Positions 11,300 to 23,139 of a stretch of 64,000 bases of DNA are shown in pieces. Each line of letters opens with the position of its first letter. The first letter of the stretch is position 1. Origin of the DNA: Alitta virens (Eukaryota > Annelida > Polychaeta > Phyllodocida > Nereididae); contig OW028585.1 of assembly GCA_932294295.1 (NCBI GenBank), forward strand, positions 28,814,720 through 28,878,719, read 5' to 3'. A program made the translations under genes and the position numbers. The notes under the pieces were generated by a model. It had not been told where the DNA came from and did no database searches. It saw only the letters and a list, made by a program, of their open reading frames with translations.

Positions 11300-12510
11300 A
11301 GACTCGCAACCCACATTTACACTCAATTGAGAAGTAACTCATGAAAGATTTCCGGTGGGTTTGTGACAGACAATTTACCCAGCAGACAGAAGGAACCATT
11401 TTGGTGAAAAAAAATAATGGGTGGAACCTGTACCAAATTTTGATGCAATCTAGTCCAAAACAAAAAACCTTTAAGAGTCATTTTCAGCATTATGTATTGT
11501 ACGTATACATGTGTGGCATAATGATGCCAGCAGCATTTTTTTTTTTTTTGCGACTTCGGTGAACTTTCCGCCAATTTGACGCCCAAGAATTATTTGCTTC
11601 AGTCATGCCATCTAGCGATTAACTTTGACATTGGTGTTGTTTAGAGAGTATTTGAGTGAGTTTAGAGACTGCACTGCAGTAATCCATCTTAATGATATTT
11701 TTACCAGAAGACCACTAGATGTGTGTGATATTGGGGAAAAAATATGGAAGTGATGGTGAACTCTCTTGTGGGTCAAAATTACATTAGAATAAAGGGCTTT
11801 TTTCACAATCATATATTATTTGTCTTTTTAAAACTACTCTGGCTTCCATCTTTTTGCAAATAAGGTGGTTTTGGCCATTTATATATGTGCAAGTGGACCA
11901 TAAGAAGCAAGAAAATAAATATGAGCTCTTATTCTTGCATAGATTCCACACAGCCCTGCAAAAAATAAAGTCTCGTTTTGCAACATTTCACATTTTCACC
12001 CTTTTTTCAGAAAATTAAAGTTTGAAAAATATCACCAATAGCCCTAATGTAACAGCATACATGGTTTCAATACAACTTCTTTACTCTAGGTACAAAATTT
12101 CATGCCTACATTATGTAAAATAAGAGAGATATGGACTTATCCACAAAAAATTATTAAAATTTCAAATTGCTGTATCTTCTAAACCATTGACACTGGAGAC
12201 CTGAAATTTCGGATTTTTCCATGAGTTATATAGTCCCACAACTGGTATTTTTTGCAGAATTTTTTGAGATGGTGACCTGGGAAGTTTGTCTGAATTTCGG
12301 TGAGTTCATATGGATTGACCCGCCTGCATTTCTGGGCTCGTGGGCATCACTAGAGTCCACTAGTGCCCGCACTCATGAAACTGTCCATTTTTTTGGAATA
12401 TAAATTACAAAAAGTTTAAGGGATACAGACTGGGCACTAAGAAAACCTTACCTAAAATCGTACCCGTGCTTTGACCACTTTCATACTATGTTCAAAATTT
12501 TTATTTTTTT
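11300..12510. other. Gene-free spacer
   Basis: Short frames only, none with recognisable domains. One T-run lies at 11,538-11,550. Confidence 0.5.
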
Positions 12511-12514
12511 GTAC

Positions 12515-12680
12515 ATTGACTTGTAAACAACTATGAAAGTGGTCGATGCGCGGAATCAAAAAACAAGTAATTTAACGACCGCTCAGCCAATCAGACATGG
12601 CGATACATCGAAAGACACGCCTGCTGAACAACGCGAAAGCGTTGCAACCACTTTTCTTAGACCAGCAAGTTTTCTTAGTG
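12515..12680 (+). pseudogene. LINE 3'-ORF fragment
   Basis: The translation contains a segment ending PIRHGDTSKDTPAEQRES-VATTFLRPASFLS. It aligns closely with the equivalent part of the LINE fragment at 19,260-19,400 (RHGNTS...PAEWREGVATTFFRPASFLS). In that copy this region precedes a Cys-rich C-terminal motif. Here the match stops abruptly at 12,680, where SINE B copy 2 begins. Confidence 0.7.
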
Positions 12681-12945
12681 GTGGGTGGGCACTCGTCACG
12701 ATCTACATCTCAGCTGGATGTCGATGAGATGTTAACTTAGAGGTGCTTTGTACTCAGTGTCTATGCTGAGTCAAGTAGAAGACCCCACCCATGGGGTAAA
12801 TGTGTAACATGCTGTGGACTCTAAGCTTTTATCATCTTATCATTACATCTGCCTGTTAGATGGTCATATAAGCTGACTAAGCTTCAGACCCAGTAGCATT
12901 GAGACAATACAATACAATACAATACTATACTATACAATACATTTT
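12681..12945 (+). mobile_element. SINE-like family B, copy 2
   Basis: Ordered blocks: GGTGGGTGGGCACTCGTC, AGCTGGATGTCGATGAGATG, CTCAGTGTCTATGCTGAG, CCCACCCATGGGGTAAATG, ATGGTCATATAAGCTGACTA and CATTGAGACAATAC. It ends in an (ACAAT)n simple tail. The simple tail and the dispersed, truncated copies suggest retroposition. It appears inserted in a LINE remnant. Confidence 0.7.
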
Positions 12946-12949
12946 CATT

Positions 12950-13495
12950 GTAGTATTATTTTGGGTGCAAAAGTGGTTTTTTCTGCATTTTGTGTGACAG
13001 AAATTCGGGTGTCTGATGTTGGGCAATTGTCACCACAAAAAACATCCATATAAAATGAGTATAATGGTATACTTTTCACTGAGCTGGAAATACTGCGGAT
13101 CTCATCATTTAGACATTTGGAAAAAAAGGAAAATAAAAAAAAACACTTGAAATGGATTTTTTGTATGATTTAAGAGTACTTTTGCTCAACTCAATTTCCT
13201 AAAATTTCCTGAAAGTGTCCTTGGTGTAATATCATCTGTCAATCATGGCAGCCTCGGTCTAGCCTCGATTGTTCATTGTTACCAAAGGTCACGTGACACA
13301 GACAAAGGTCACAGCATTTTTTGGGCTCTTCACTGGTGAGTTTGTTAGAGCTATAATCAGATATCTCAATGGCAACAACTGAGATATATTTGATTTTACC
13401 TTTTGGCTATTAAAAGGAGGGATTTAATTAAAATTTAATATAAATAAGTATACTATCAATAAATATATTAGTAATTAAGTATATAATAATATGGG
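12950..13495. other. Gene-free spacer
   Basis: No gene, RNA or repeat recognised. Confidence 0.5.
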
Positions 13496-13499
13496 TGGT

Positions 13500-13932
13500 T
13501 TTATGGTGAGGTGATCTTAATAGTAAGGCGATCTCGAAAGTGAGTTGGTCACAATAGTGAGGCGGTCTCGATAGTGAGGTGGTCTTAATAGTGAATTGGT
13601 CTTAACAGTGAGGTGGTCTTAATAGTGAGGTGGTCTTAATAGTGAATTGGCCTTAATAGTGAGGTGGTCTTAATAGTGAGGTAGTCTTAATAGTGAGATG
13701 GTCTTAATAGTGAGGTAGTCTTAATAGTGAGGTGGTCTCGATAGTGAGTTGATCTTAATAGTGAGGTAGTCTTAATAGTGAATTGTTCTTAATAGTGAGA
13801 TGGTCTTAGTAGTGAGGTGATCTTAATAGTGAGTTTATCTTAATAGTGAGTTGATCTTAATAGTGAGGTGACCTTATTTGTAGGGTGACATGAGCTGAAT
13901 AGTGAGGTGATCTTAAAGTGGGATTTCACTGT
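13500..13932 (-). repeat. 17-bp minisatellite array, reverse orientation
   Basis: About 24 units reading AATAGTGAGGTGGTCTT on the plus strand. The right edge, read on the minus strand, starts ACAGTGAAATCCCACTTTAA. That resembles the heads of the arrays at 29,743 and 44,597. Confidence 0.9.
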
Positions 13933-13934
13933 TC

Positions 13935-14960
13935 AGTTCACAAACTCATGTTGCTCGGACACTTAGTTTGTAAACTAAATCTGAACTTTAAAAAGCACTC
14001 TAAATTAAGGTAAATGCTTTAAAATAACGTTCATGTAAACTGAGATCCTTAAATCAGAGATGTAGCCCGTACCATCTGTCCCTACATTCATATTTGAATT
14101 GGGGTTCGAGGTCTTCGCCCACAGAGTTACCACCCTTGCCATGAGGAGCCCCAGGACTTTTCCCTCGAAAGCAAAGTGGTCATAGTGTAACACAGGGAGA
14201 AGATCGCAATCCCCAGTGGCCAACACAGGGCTCTGCGCAATGTACACTCCATAAGTTGTGGCTATTTGGCTGTCCCATACCTATATGGTCCTATATTCCA
14301 AACTTGACTGACCTTACATTAAATTGTCTGGGTTTGTGGGATCTTTCTCCTGCCTCAGTTTAGACACTGAGTACAAGGCACTACAAAGTGAACCAAGTTA
14401 ACATTTCAGACAAAGAAAATCCAGCTGGGAATGAGACAAAGCTCATGAAACATGCCCTGTAGACGTCAGAATTCAAACTTTAGCGGAGCTGGCTGCTATG
14501 CAATCTGTAAGTCTTTGAGTGACTTTGATAAATTAAATGTAAAATACAGTTCAAGAAAAATAACATTCAAAAACTTTAGAGCTAAAAGCCTAAAACTAAA
14601 GAAACTCTAGTGTTCCACTGAGAGCCTTCGTGTGGGGTGGGGGATGATAATTGAGGTTGATGGGCGATAATAGGTGGAATGGGGTTATTAGCAGTGATTA
14701 TGAGCGTTGAGGGGTGTTAGATGTCAGTTGTTGGCCCATATGTTGTTTTAGGGGCCAGACTGTTACCCCTTTTCTGTCTGTCTGCTATTTACAGTGAATT
14801 ACTGTGGACAAGTGGCTGAAAAGTGCGGAAACAACAACATGCCTTGGCTGACACCTTGGACGTTGAAACTCCTTCGTCTTGTAGTCGACTCCACATCTTT
14901 TACCATGTTTACTGAGCTGCGTTTATATAAGTGTTGATGTTAGGTGTCAGGAGAGTGTAG
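13935..14960. other. Gene-free stretch with a SINE B fragment
   Basis: Apart from the family B fragment at 14,325-14,450, no gene is seen. A short segment CCCTTGCC(A/T)GAGGA near 14,136 also occurs near 9,152. Confidence 0.45.
14325..14450 (-). mobile_element. SINE-like family B, copy 3 fragment
   Basis: On the minus strand: CCCAGCTGGAT, GTTAACTTGGTT, CTCAGTGTCTAAACTGAGGC and GATCCCAC in the same order as the better preserved copies. The 3' half is missing. Confidence 0.6.
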
Positions 14961-14965
14961 TAATA

Positions 14966-15115
14966 CATGGCCAAATGTGCCACGGGCGTTTTCCATGAGA
15001 AGGATAAATGCATGGAAAACGCATCGTTTTTGCCTCATTATAATTAGCTAAAAACCATGCGTTTTCCATTCGTTTATCCTTCTCATGGAAAACGCACGTG
15101 GCACATTTGGCCATG
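14966..15115. mobile_element. Foldback MITE family A, copy 3
   Basis: A 150-bp near-perfect palindrome, CATGGCCAAATGTGCCACG ... CGTGGCACATTTGGCCATG, flanked by TA on both sides. The arms are roughly 65 bp with a centre near CATTATAATTAGC. Confidence 0.9.
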
Positions 15116-15582
15116 TAGTAAAAGGAATGCATTGCGTAAATCTAATCTTTATGACAACAATGTTCTGGGATATTGACACAATGTTTCAAAATAAAATGAA
15201 AATAATTAATGTTATCCAATGTAGGTTGATGTTCCCTAGCTGATTCTTGGTACATGCTAATTAACAAAAAAAATTTTTTTCATGAATCTCAGTTGTAAGC
15301 ATGGAAGCTTTTGACTGTCTCTAACAGTCTTCATTCATCAGCCTAATGGCACTCTTGTCACATGACCCAGGGCAGTCATGTGACTGATCTGAGCTTGGCA
15401 TTAGACTGATGAAGTGCTCATTTGTATTGGGAATATCATCTCAAATTTTCTATGTGCTATTACAAATTATTACTAATATTCTGGCAGCCATTTTATATAA
15501 TCGCAAGGTTTTTTGGGGTCTACACTTTAATATTGATATTAGTCCAATGCTGTGGCGTGATTGTCCTAATATGATTGTGTAT

Positions 15583-15872
15583 ACAATACAATATAATATA
15601 CAATACAATATATACAAATATAATATATAATATACAACTATACAATATAATATACAATACAATATACTATATACTACACAATATAATATACAATAAATAT
15701 AGTATAACATACAATATAGTATAATATACAATACAATATAATATAATATACAATATTCAATACAATATACTATATACAATACAATATCATATAATATACA
15801 ATATACAATACAATATCATATAATATACAATACAATATCATATAATACACAATATAATATACAATACAATAT
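15583..15872. repeat. ATACAATATA-type AT-rich satellite
   Basis: About 290 bp built from ATACAATA and TATAATATA words with no fixed period. The long minus-strand frame across it is a composition artefact (Tyr/Ile/Leu/Cys only). Confidence 0.9.
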
Positions 15873-16107
15873 CGTCATTACTCTTTTGGTCCCTAGTCCA
15901 AGTTGCACATCATAAAATCATTTGTATGTTCCATAAATTGCAGTATTGTCAACATGATAAATATATATGCACCAGTAAAACAATTTACGTTCAACCCTTG
16001 AACTGCAAAGTTGCAAAGCCTAATTTGAAAGAATTTTTGAAATTACACAATAATGTATACCATATCTATATTTATAACCTCTAGATCAGGAATGCTCATG
16101 TCATGAC

Positions 16108-16195
16108 CAGTAGTCACCAGTTGCAGGCAGACGTTATGATGAGATGATAAAGTTAGGAGTCAACACCATGTTACACATTTACTCTAGCCACACAT
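16108..16195 (-). mobile_element. SINE-like family B, copy 4 fragment
   Basis: CCAGTTGCAGGCAGACG, ATGATGAGATGATAAAG and GAGTCAACACCATGTTACAC match the 3' half of the family in reverse orientation. Confidence 0.6.
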
Positions 16196-16654
16196 AGACT
16201 TCAAGACACTGGAACAGATTACTTTTTAACAATCCCAAACGCCCAATAGAATTTTTTTGACCCTGTCTGCCAAACTTTATTTCATCCTTATTTATCCCCA
16301 AAGTTGTAAGTGGAGCATTAGTGAAGTTACCATGGAAACAGTTTGGTAACAATTACCTAATAATGGCAGTAAATGGCCAGTCATTTGTACAGCTGTATTC
16401 AATATTTGTGGCTAATCCGAAGCATTTACTGGCTATTTTTTTAACAGACTTTTTCTTCTGATTTAGTCCTAAACTACAATCATCCCAAATGTTTTGTGGT
16501 ATCATTTTTGTTTTTTCAGCCTCCCAATTGGTCAGTGATGCGGTTGATACTTTGTGAAAACATTTGTTGCTGTAACTGAATGTCACTTTTGTCTTTGGGC
16601 CTTTTTGAAGTTTTAGAGAAAGGTATTTTGTTTTTATATTGTATGTCTGTTGGG

Positions 16655-16785
16655 ATATCTATCTATCTATATATCTATGTACCTATCCATCTATCTATCT
16701 GTCTATCTATCTATTTAACTATCTATCTATCTATCTATCTATCTATCTGTCTATCTGGTAATCTATCTTTCTATCTCTCTATCTC

Positions 16786-16816
<31 letters not shown>

Positions 16817-16870
16817 ATCTATCTATCTATCTATCCATCTATCTAACTATTTAACTATCTATCTATATAT
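16655..16870. repeat. (CTAT)n microsatellite
   Basis: About 215 bp of CTAT repeats with CTTT and CTGT variants. Confidence 0.95.
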
Positions 16871-16874
16871 CTGC

Positions 16875-18120
16875 AATTCTATTAATAAATACGGCTATAA
16901 TAAAAATTTGAACCTAAAACCACTAAATAGGCAAGCATATGCCTGAACACTGTGTGCTGTCACCTAACAGCCCATCGACATAATCATGGACATTTTTTGC
17001 TAGTGTACCTTGTTAAACAAATTCATTGGTTAAACAATATAGCCAGCAGTCTGTGGGTTGACTTCAGAAATCTTCTCTTAAAAATACAAGAGAAATGGAT
17101 TCATATTTTTTCAGTTGTGGCATTCTTTTCTGAATTGTCTGCATTTCGGAAAAAGAATTGCGTAAACTCAGCACATGAACATCTAATTATTCTGTAACTT
17201 CATCGTTAGACCTTTCATACCATGAGCCAGCCTATAGACTACAAGAGAAATTGATTAATTTACTTCAGATGAGTGAATGAGCAAAACATGTACATAGTTA
17301 GGTGGCTGAGCTGTGAGGTGACGACACACAGTGTCAACCTCTGGACCACACATACATAAATATTTATTCGCACAAAGAAATTCACAGCGGATCTCCAGAG
17401 ACATAAAAATTTGATTAATTACAGAATTGTCCGTTTCTTATCTCCATGGTAACACTTCGTGACTACTACATCCTCTCTCAAGTTTTTTTTCTTTCTGTGT
17501 CTTGCTATTTCTTTCCGCTTTTTTCACTATTTCTTTATCTATTTCTGTCTTTGCTTTTAGTTCTTTTTGAACTTTCCGATGAAAAAAATACCCTACCAAA
17601 AAATTAAAGATACAAAAGGTCCTTCGTTGAAAAGCTAAATTCCAAATTCACACCAAATATGACAAACTACATATGAAAAATTTAAAACATACGTGGCAGG
17701 AATTTGTCACCTTGATTTTGTTTTTGTTTTCTCCTACTCCTACTTTGGACTTTGGACATTTTTCTTGGTCATGTAATGTATTACATAACTTTTATTACCT
17801 TCTATTATATTATGTTACTGTCAAATGTATGTTTACATTTTTGTAATACTTCTCTTAATGGTGCGCGCGCATACTTGTAGTTAATTAAAGAATATTTGAC
17901 CCATGTACACTTGTGTTTGTTTAAACATACGTGGCTATAACTTGTCACATTGATAGATCTATATGGCTGGGCTTTTTGGACCATCTTTCCTATCGACATT
18001 CTGTCAAACGAACTAGCCAAATCATTAAAGAATGGACGATTTATGATTTAAAAAAAAGTAATCTCCAATTTTTTCAAAATCATATTAAGAATTGTTATTG
18101 TAATTTCAACATTATTTATA
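16875..18120. other. Gene-free spacer
   Basis: A pyrimidine-rich stretch lies at about 17,470-17,570. No gene, RNA or dispersed repeat was recognised. Confidence 0.5.
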
Positions 18121-18124
18121 TAAT

Positions 18125-18207
18125 TTAAGTTACACATCTTTGAGACAACCTCACCATCAAGACCACATCAATATCCTCACTGTTAAAACCACCTCACTAT
18201 TAAACTC
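18125..18207 (+). repeat. Short 17-bp minisatellite block
   Basis: Four diverged units ending CACCTCACTATTAA, directly joined to the LINE fragment that starts at 18,208. With the array at 19,880 it forms the two sides of the LINE insertion. Confidence 0.75.
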
Positions 18208-18352
18208 GGATCTACAAAAACTGTATGAGTGGTCAGTTCAATGGAGGGTTTTATTCAACGCGGCAAAAACTAAACATATGTATTTTACGCCAAACACAAC
18301 CCACCAGCCATATCATTAGATGATACTGAAATAGAAAGAACAAATGCCCATA

Positions 18353-18503
18353 CATGGCCAAATGTGCCGCGTGCGTTTTCCATGCCTTTGGATAAACGCA
18401 TGGAAAACGTATGGTTTTTGCCTCATTATAATTTGCTAAAAACCATGCGTTTTCCATGCATTTATCTTTCTCATGGAAAACGCACGTGGCACATTTGGCC
18501 ATG
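18353..18503. mobile_element. Foldback MITE family A, copy 4 (in LINE)
   Basis: A 151-bp palindrome, CATGGCCAAATGTGCCGCG ... CACGTGGCACATTTGGCCATG, inserted at a TA. Reading across the site without the element and one TA gives a continuous LINE frame through ...NAHTNLGLSF. This fixes the element ends and a TA target-site duplication, a target typical of Tc1/mariner-type transposases. Confidence 0.92.
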
Positions 18504-18744
18504 TACAAATTTAGGATTATCCTTTGATAGTTGACTCGAATGGAAAAATCGTGTTCAGAATATTACTAATACAGAGTCTAGAACATTGAATTCACTAAAG
18601 CGAATAAGACATATCACTGCTAGGTCTACTCTAGACGGATTATATAAAGACTTATAAGACCAGTAGTAGACTACGGTGACATCATTTATGCAAGTTTATC
18701 AGACGTATTATCTAAGAAGCTGGAAAGAGAACCAGGCATTATAT

Positions 18745-18889
18745 TAGCCCGAGAAATCTGATGTTCGCTTAGCTCTTATTTATTATCTGATATTTTGTGA
18801 GCGATATAGCCAATGGCGGCTCACTTTAATTGTCACAATATGAATAAGAGCCGACAGTGGCGTGTGGTCAGTCAGAGTTTCTCGGGCTA
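18745..18889. mobile_element. MITE family H (in LINE)
   Basis: A 145-bp element with TIRs TAGCCCGAGAAA / TTTCTCGGGCTA. It is flanked by GCATTATAT on the left and GCATTTTAT on the right, an 8-9 bp duplication with one mismatch. Dropping the element and one flank makes the LINE frame continuous (EREPGILCTGALRL). The 8-bp duplication and TAG...CTA ends fit a hAT-type element. No transposase is present. Confidence 0.85.
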
Positions 18890-19531
18890 GCATTTTATGT
18901 ACAGGAGCCTTGCGACTGACTAACCATGAAAAATTATTAACTGAAATAGGGTGGGGACCATAGTATTAGGTGACAAAACCAAATATTGGCCTTTTTCAAA
19001 ATTAAAAATAGCCTATGTCCATCATATTTAAATACTTGATCTGGTGAATCAACCGATCCAAAATTACATTATTACTAAGAAATACAGGAAATTGTTATTA
19101 CTGCAGAACCTCGAAGTTCAAACATTTTTTTTCAATATCTGTGATAACATTTTGGAATGATTTACCTGTAAATGCTAGAAATATTTCATCAGTCAGCTTA
19201 AACACTATCTAAATTGTACCCATAGTTGCAAAAGACTGTTTTGAGAACTTGTCCACAACTATGAAACTGGTCAAGACACGGAATCAAAAAATAATTAATT
19301 TCACGGCCGTTCAGCCAATCAGACATGGCAATACATCATAAGAAGTGCCTGCTGAATGGCGCGAAGGCGTTGCAACAACTTTTTTTAGACCAGCAAGTTT
19401 TCTTAGTGCAACCTGTTCATACTGTGGCATTGCACCTGAAACAGATCTTCTTTTTTTACAATGCCCATATTTTTTTCATATTCATTTATGGGTTAAATTA
19501 TTGTCTAGTATTGCAAGTACAATCCCATATA

Positions 19532-19608
19532 CATGGCCAAATGTGCTACGTGCGTTTTCCATGCATTTATCCTTCTCATGGAAAACACACGTGGCACATT
19601 TGGCCATG
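19532..19608. mobile_element. Foldback MITE family A, copy 5 (short form)
   Basis: A 77-bp palindrome with the family A ends, flanked by TA, located in the C-terminal region of the LINE fragment. The centre is shortened to GCATTTATCCTT. Confidence 0.88.
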
Positions 19609-19879
19609 TAACACAGTCTTCAAAATATGAATGACAACGATATTATTACTGTGATGTTAAATGGGCATGATCGATTTACAGAAAATATCAAAATCTTCGA
19701 GTTGACTCAATATTATATAAAGAAAATTGAAAGATTCTAAATTTTGTAACATAATGCATCTATAGCTAAAATGTAATTTGATATTTCGGAGTCTACACTA
19801 TACTAACAAGGAGCGTCACCTATGTGACAATTTTTTTATGTGGTAATCCAAGTCAAAGAAATAAAGATTAAATAAAAAC

Positions 19880-20660
19880 AATACCTCCCTATTAAGACCA
19901 CCTCACTATTAAGACCACCTCACAGTTAAGACCACCTCACTATTAAGACCACCTCACAGTTAAGACCACCTCACTAGTAAGACCACCTCACTATTAAGAC
20001 CACCTCACTATTAAGATCACCCCACTATTAAGACCACCTCTCTAATAATACCACCTCACTATTAAGACCACCTCACTATTAAGACCACCCCACTATTAAG
20101 ACCACCTCTCTAATAATACCACCTCCCTATTAAGACGACCTCACTATTAAGACCACCTCACAGTTAGGACCACCTCACTATTAAGACCACCTCACCATTA
20201 AAACCACCTCACTAGTAAGACCACCTCACTACTAAGACCACCTCACTATTAAGATCACCCCACTATTAAGACCACCTCTCTAATAATACCACCTCACTAT
20301 TAAGACCACCTCACTATTAAGACCACCCCACTATTAAGACCACCTCTCTAATAATACCACCTCACTATTAAGACCACCTCACTATTAAGAACACCTCACT
20401 ATTAAGACCACCTCACTATTAGGACCACCTCACTATTAGGACCACCTCATTATTAAGACCACCTCACTGTCAATACCTCACTATCAAGACCACTACTATT
20501 AAGTCCACTTCACTATTATGACCACCTCACTATTATGACCACCTCACTATTAAGACCACCTCACTGTTAAGACTCCCTCATCATGAAGACCACCTCGCTA
20601 TTAAGACCACTTCACTATTAGGACCTCACTATTCAGACCTCACTGTCTATTAAGACCAGT
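19880..20660 (+). repeat. 17-bp minisatellite array
   Basis: About 45 units, many exact. A variant block (ATCACCCCACTATTAAG, then CTCTCTAATAATACCAC) recurs at about 20,015, 20,083, 20,255 and 20,322, showing higher-order duplication. Confidence 0.95.
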
Positions 20661-20664
20661 TTAG

Positions 20665-21105
20665 ATATATTCTTTTGTACATAAGTGCAATTTAAGAACC
20701 GTGCTACGGGTATATTCACCTCTACTCAGTTCTGTCATGAAAATTAAATAAAGTCCAGTCAGAAAAAGTTATTTAAAAATATTTCGGAAAGCATATGCTA
20801 TTTACACAAATTCCACCTCAGAGTATCTGCTTTTAGAGAGGTTTTGAGAGTTGCAAAACTTTTTTTAAATCAAACAAAAGGATAGTTTCAGATACAGTTT
20901 TCACGAGTGTCTTTTACAGGTTACGTAGACTCCATTCCTATGTCTGTACATTTGTATATTTAGCTGTATATTATACACCAGCAATGCAATAGAAGTATGC
21001 ACATAGTTTATGGATGTATGAATAAATGTATGATTATATGAATAAAGCTTTACATTCTGTCAGTATACACAGTACGACAAAAAAACTGCCAATTTTACTA
21101 TTACA
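20665..21105. other. Gene-free spacer
   Basis: No gene or repeat recognised. Confidence 0.5.
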
Positions 21106-21109
21106 TCCT

Positions 21110-21275
21110 CAGCAGGCCAGTCCAGAGTCTTTCTCAACTCCCTGAGGAGTAATATTGAGCATGGGATAACCCGAAGGAGCTTTCAAAAGAGCTCACACCA
21201 GTGCCATCACGGTGGTTGACTATTGCCAAACCTCATACCACATGATTAGCAGGCAAACAGGTTAACCACTGGACC
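21110..21275 (-). mobile_element. SINE-like family C copy
   Basis: On the minus strand it starts with a degraded tRNA-like A box (CATGGTCCAGTGGTTAACC), continues with AGAGCTC..CTT and ends GGGAGTTGAGAAAGACTC. The order is as in the 30.56-kb copy; an internal segment is deleted. Confidence 0.65.
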
Positions 21276-21498
21276 ATGACAATCAATCAATTAATTTATC
21301 TATCGATCTATTTGTCTATCTATTTATCAATCATTCAATCTATTTATCTATCTATCTATATCTATCTATCTATCTATCTATTTGTCTCTATCTATCTATC
21401 TAATCTATCTATCTATCTATCTATCAATCTTTCTATCTATCTGCCTATCTATCTTCCCTATCTATCTCTACCTACCTACATACCTATATATCTATATA

Positions 21499-21529
<31 letters not shown>

Positions 21530-21532
21530 ATA

Positions 21533-21581
<49 letters not shown>

Positions 21582-21590
21582 ATCTGTCTT
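21276..21590. repeat. (CTAT)n microsatellite
   Basis: About 315 bp of CTAT with TATA, CTAC and CTTT variants. Open frames across it are artefacts. Confidence 0.95.
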
Positions 21591-21599
21591 TCCCACATT

Positions 21600-22710
21600 G
21601 ATATCGAACATAAAGACATCATTGAACATTTCAACAATCTTAAAAAACCCCAACTTTTAGTAAATAGTGTATATATATTGTATGTCATTTCCAGTCATGT
21701 TTTTCTACATTGCCTTTTTTGTTCCACATGTTTAACATTGATTTTTCATCCCATAATTATCTACATTGCTGCATGTCAGACACTTGTCCAAATTTGAATC
21801 AAGCATGATATTTTGATAGCTACTTTTTATTTTATTTTATTTTTTATCGCTGCCATTTATCACGAAATCCTAGACATAAATCTGGGGCCATTCAAACAAC
21901 TTTTGCTTTAGAATCAACAAAATCAGTTTTTATGAACAGTTTCGAGTTTTGTTATGGTTTAAAAAGCAGCAAAAATGGTGTGTTTGTAACATAATAATTA
22001 CAGAAACTTCGTGTATGTTGATGTCACCTTTTTACAAATTAATAAATGATAAATAACCAAATGAATGCGATATCAACTTTTTAAAATGAAAAGTTTTAAT
22101 TTGTTAAATTAGGAGAGTCCCTTAGATCATTTATTCATTAAAAACAAAATATTTAATAAATGCCAAAAAAATTTCAAATCAACAATAATTATTAACAAGA
22201 ATTACTTTCAAATATTTTGGAAAACCACCCAAAAAAACACCCAAAAAAAAATCTACTAAAAAACACCCAAACCATCAAATGTCACCTTTATACAATTTCT
22301 TAAAAATGAAAAAATAAGAAAAAAACTTCATTTACAAAACAATAAAGTTAGGCTTAACTTTTTAAGTGAACTAAATACTGGCAAAATTCTCTTTAAATCC
22401 AGTTTAAATTCTTTTGTAATCTTCAAAATAAACAAGAAAACTTTTTCATAATAAGTCTATTCTTAGCTCCCATATGTGTGCAATATTTTCACGATGTAAT
22501 CATTTTAATATCTTGGTATTATCTTTTTGTAAATCTTTTTGTTGTGGTTTTTTATTGACCCTTTTTTTCTTTAAAGTGAAGAATGTTAAGATGTGCATAC
22601 ACCCAGTTTTGTCACCATGTTTTTGTGACCAACAAAAAAACTAAAAACATGAGATAACATCATGATGTGAAAACATGATACAAGTTACACAAAGTAGTTG
22701 TTTCAAGTTC
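21600..22710. other. Gene-free AT-rich spacer
   Basis: No motif-bearing frame. The A-rich runs near 22.2-22.3 kb are not part of any element that I recognise. Confidence 0.5.
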
Positions 22711-22715
22711 TTGAT

Positions 22716-23103
22716 GGTATCTGGTAAATAAATAGTGTTTTTGTATCTGGTAAATAAATAGTGTTTTGTATCTGGTAAAAAAAATAGTGGTGTTTTTTTA
22801 ATCTGGTAAATAAATAGTGGGGGGGGGGGGGGTTATATCTGGTAAATAAATAGTGTGTTTTTTTTAATCTGGTAAATAAATAGTGGTTTTTGTATCTGGT
22901 AAATAATTAGCGGTTTTTGTATCTGGTAAATAATTAGGGGGTTTATATATCTGGTAAATAAATAGTGGGGGGGTTGTATCTGGTAAATAAATAGTGTTTT
23001 TGTATCTGGTAATAAATAGTGTTTCTGTATCTGGTAAATAAATAGTGTTTGTATCTGGTAAATAAATATGGTTTTTGTATCTGGTAAATAAATAGTGTTT
23101 TGG
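22716..23103. repeat. About 26-bp minisatellite
   Basis: About 15 copies of ATCTGGTAAATAAATAGTG followed by a variable T- or G-rich linker (TTTTTGT, GGGGGG). The linker length varies from unit to unit and includes a 14-G run near 22,819. Minus-strand frames are artefacts. Confidence 0.9.
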
Positions 23104-23139
23104 TTAAATTAGCAGAGTCCCAGTGTAAGTTATGAAACA

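Larger units (their letters stand above)
18208..19880 (+). pseudogene. Non-LTR retrotransposon (LINE) 3' fragment
   Basis: Translations in shifting frames give the order expected at the C-terminal end of a LINE reverse transcriptase. A YEWSVQW...FNAAKTK segment comes first, then LGLSF, LEWKNRVQNI, LIRPVVDYGDIIYASLS (about 18,655-18,705), KKLERE, TGALRLTNHEKLLTEIGW and FWNDLPVNARNISS (about 19,150-19,190). A Cys-rich CSYC...FLQCPYF motif follows at about 19,410-19,470, then a final ...IKKIERF stop at 19,739. AATAAA motifs at 19,859 and 19,870 mark the 3' UTR end. There are several frameshifts and stops, so it is dead. It carries three MITE insertions. The clade (CR1/Jockey-like) is a guess. 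Confidence 0.85.
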
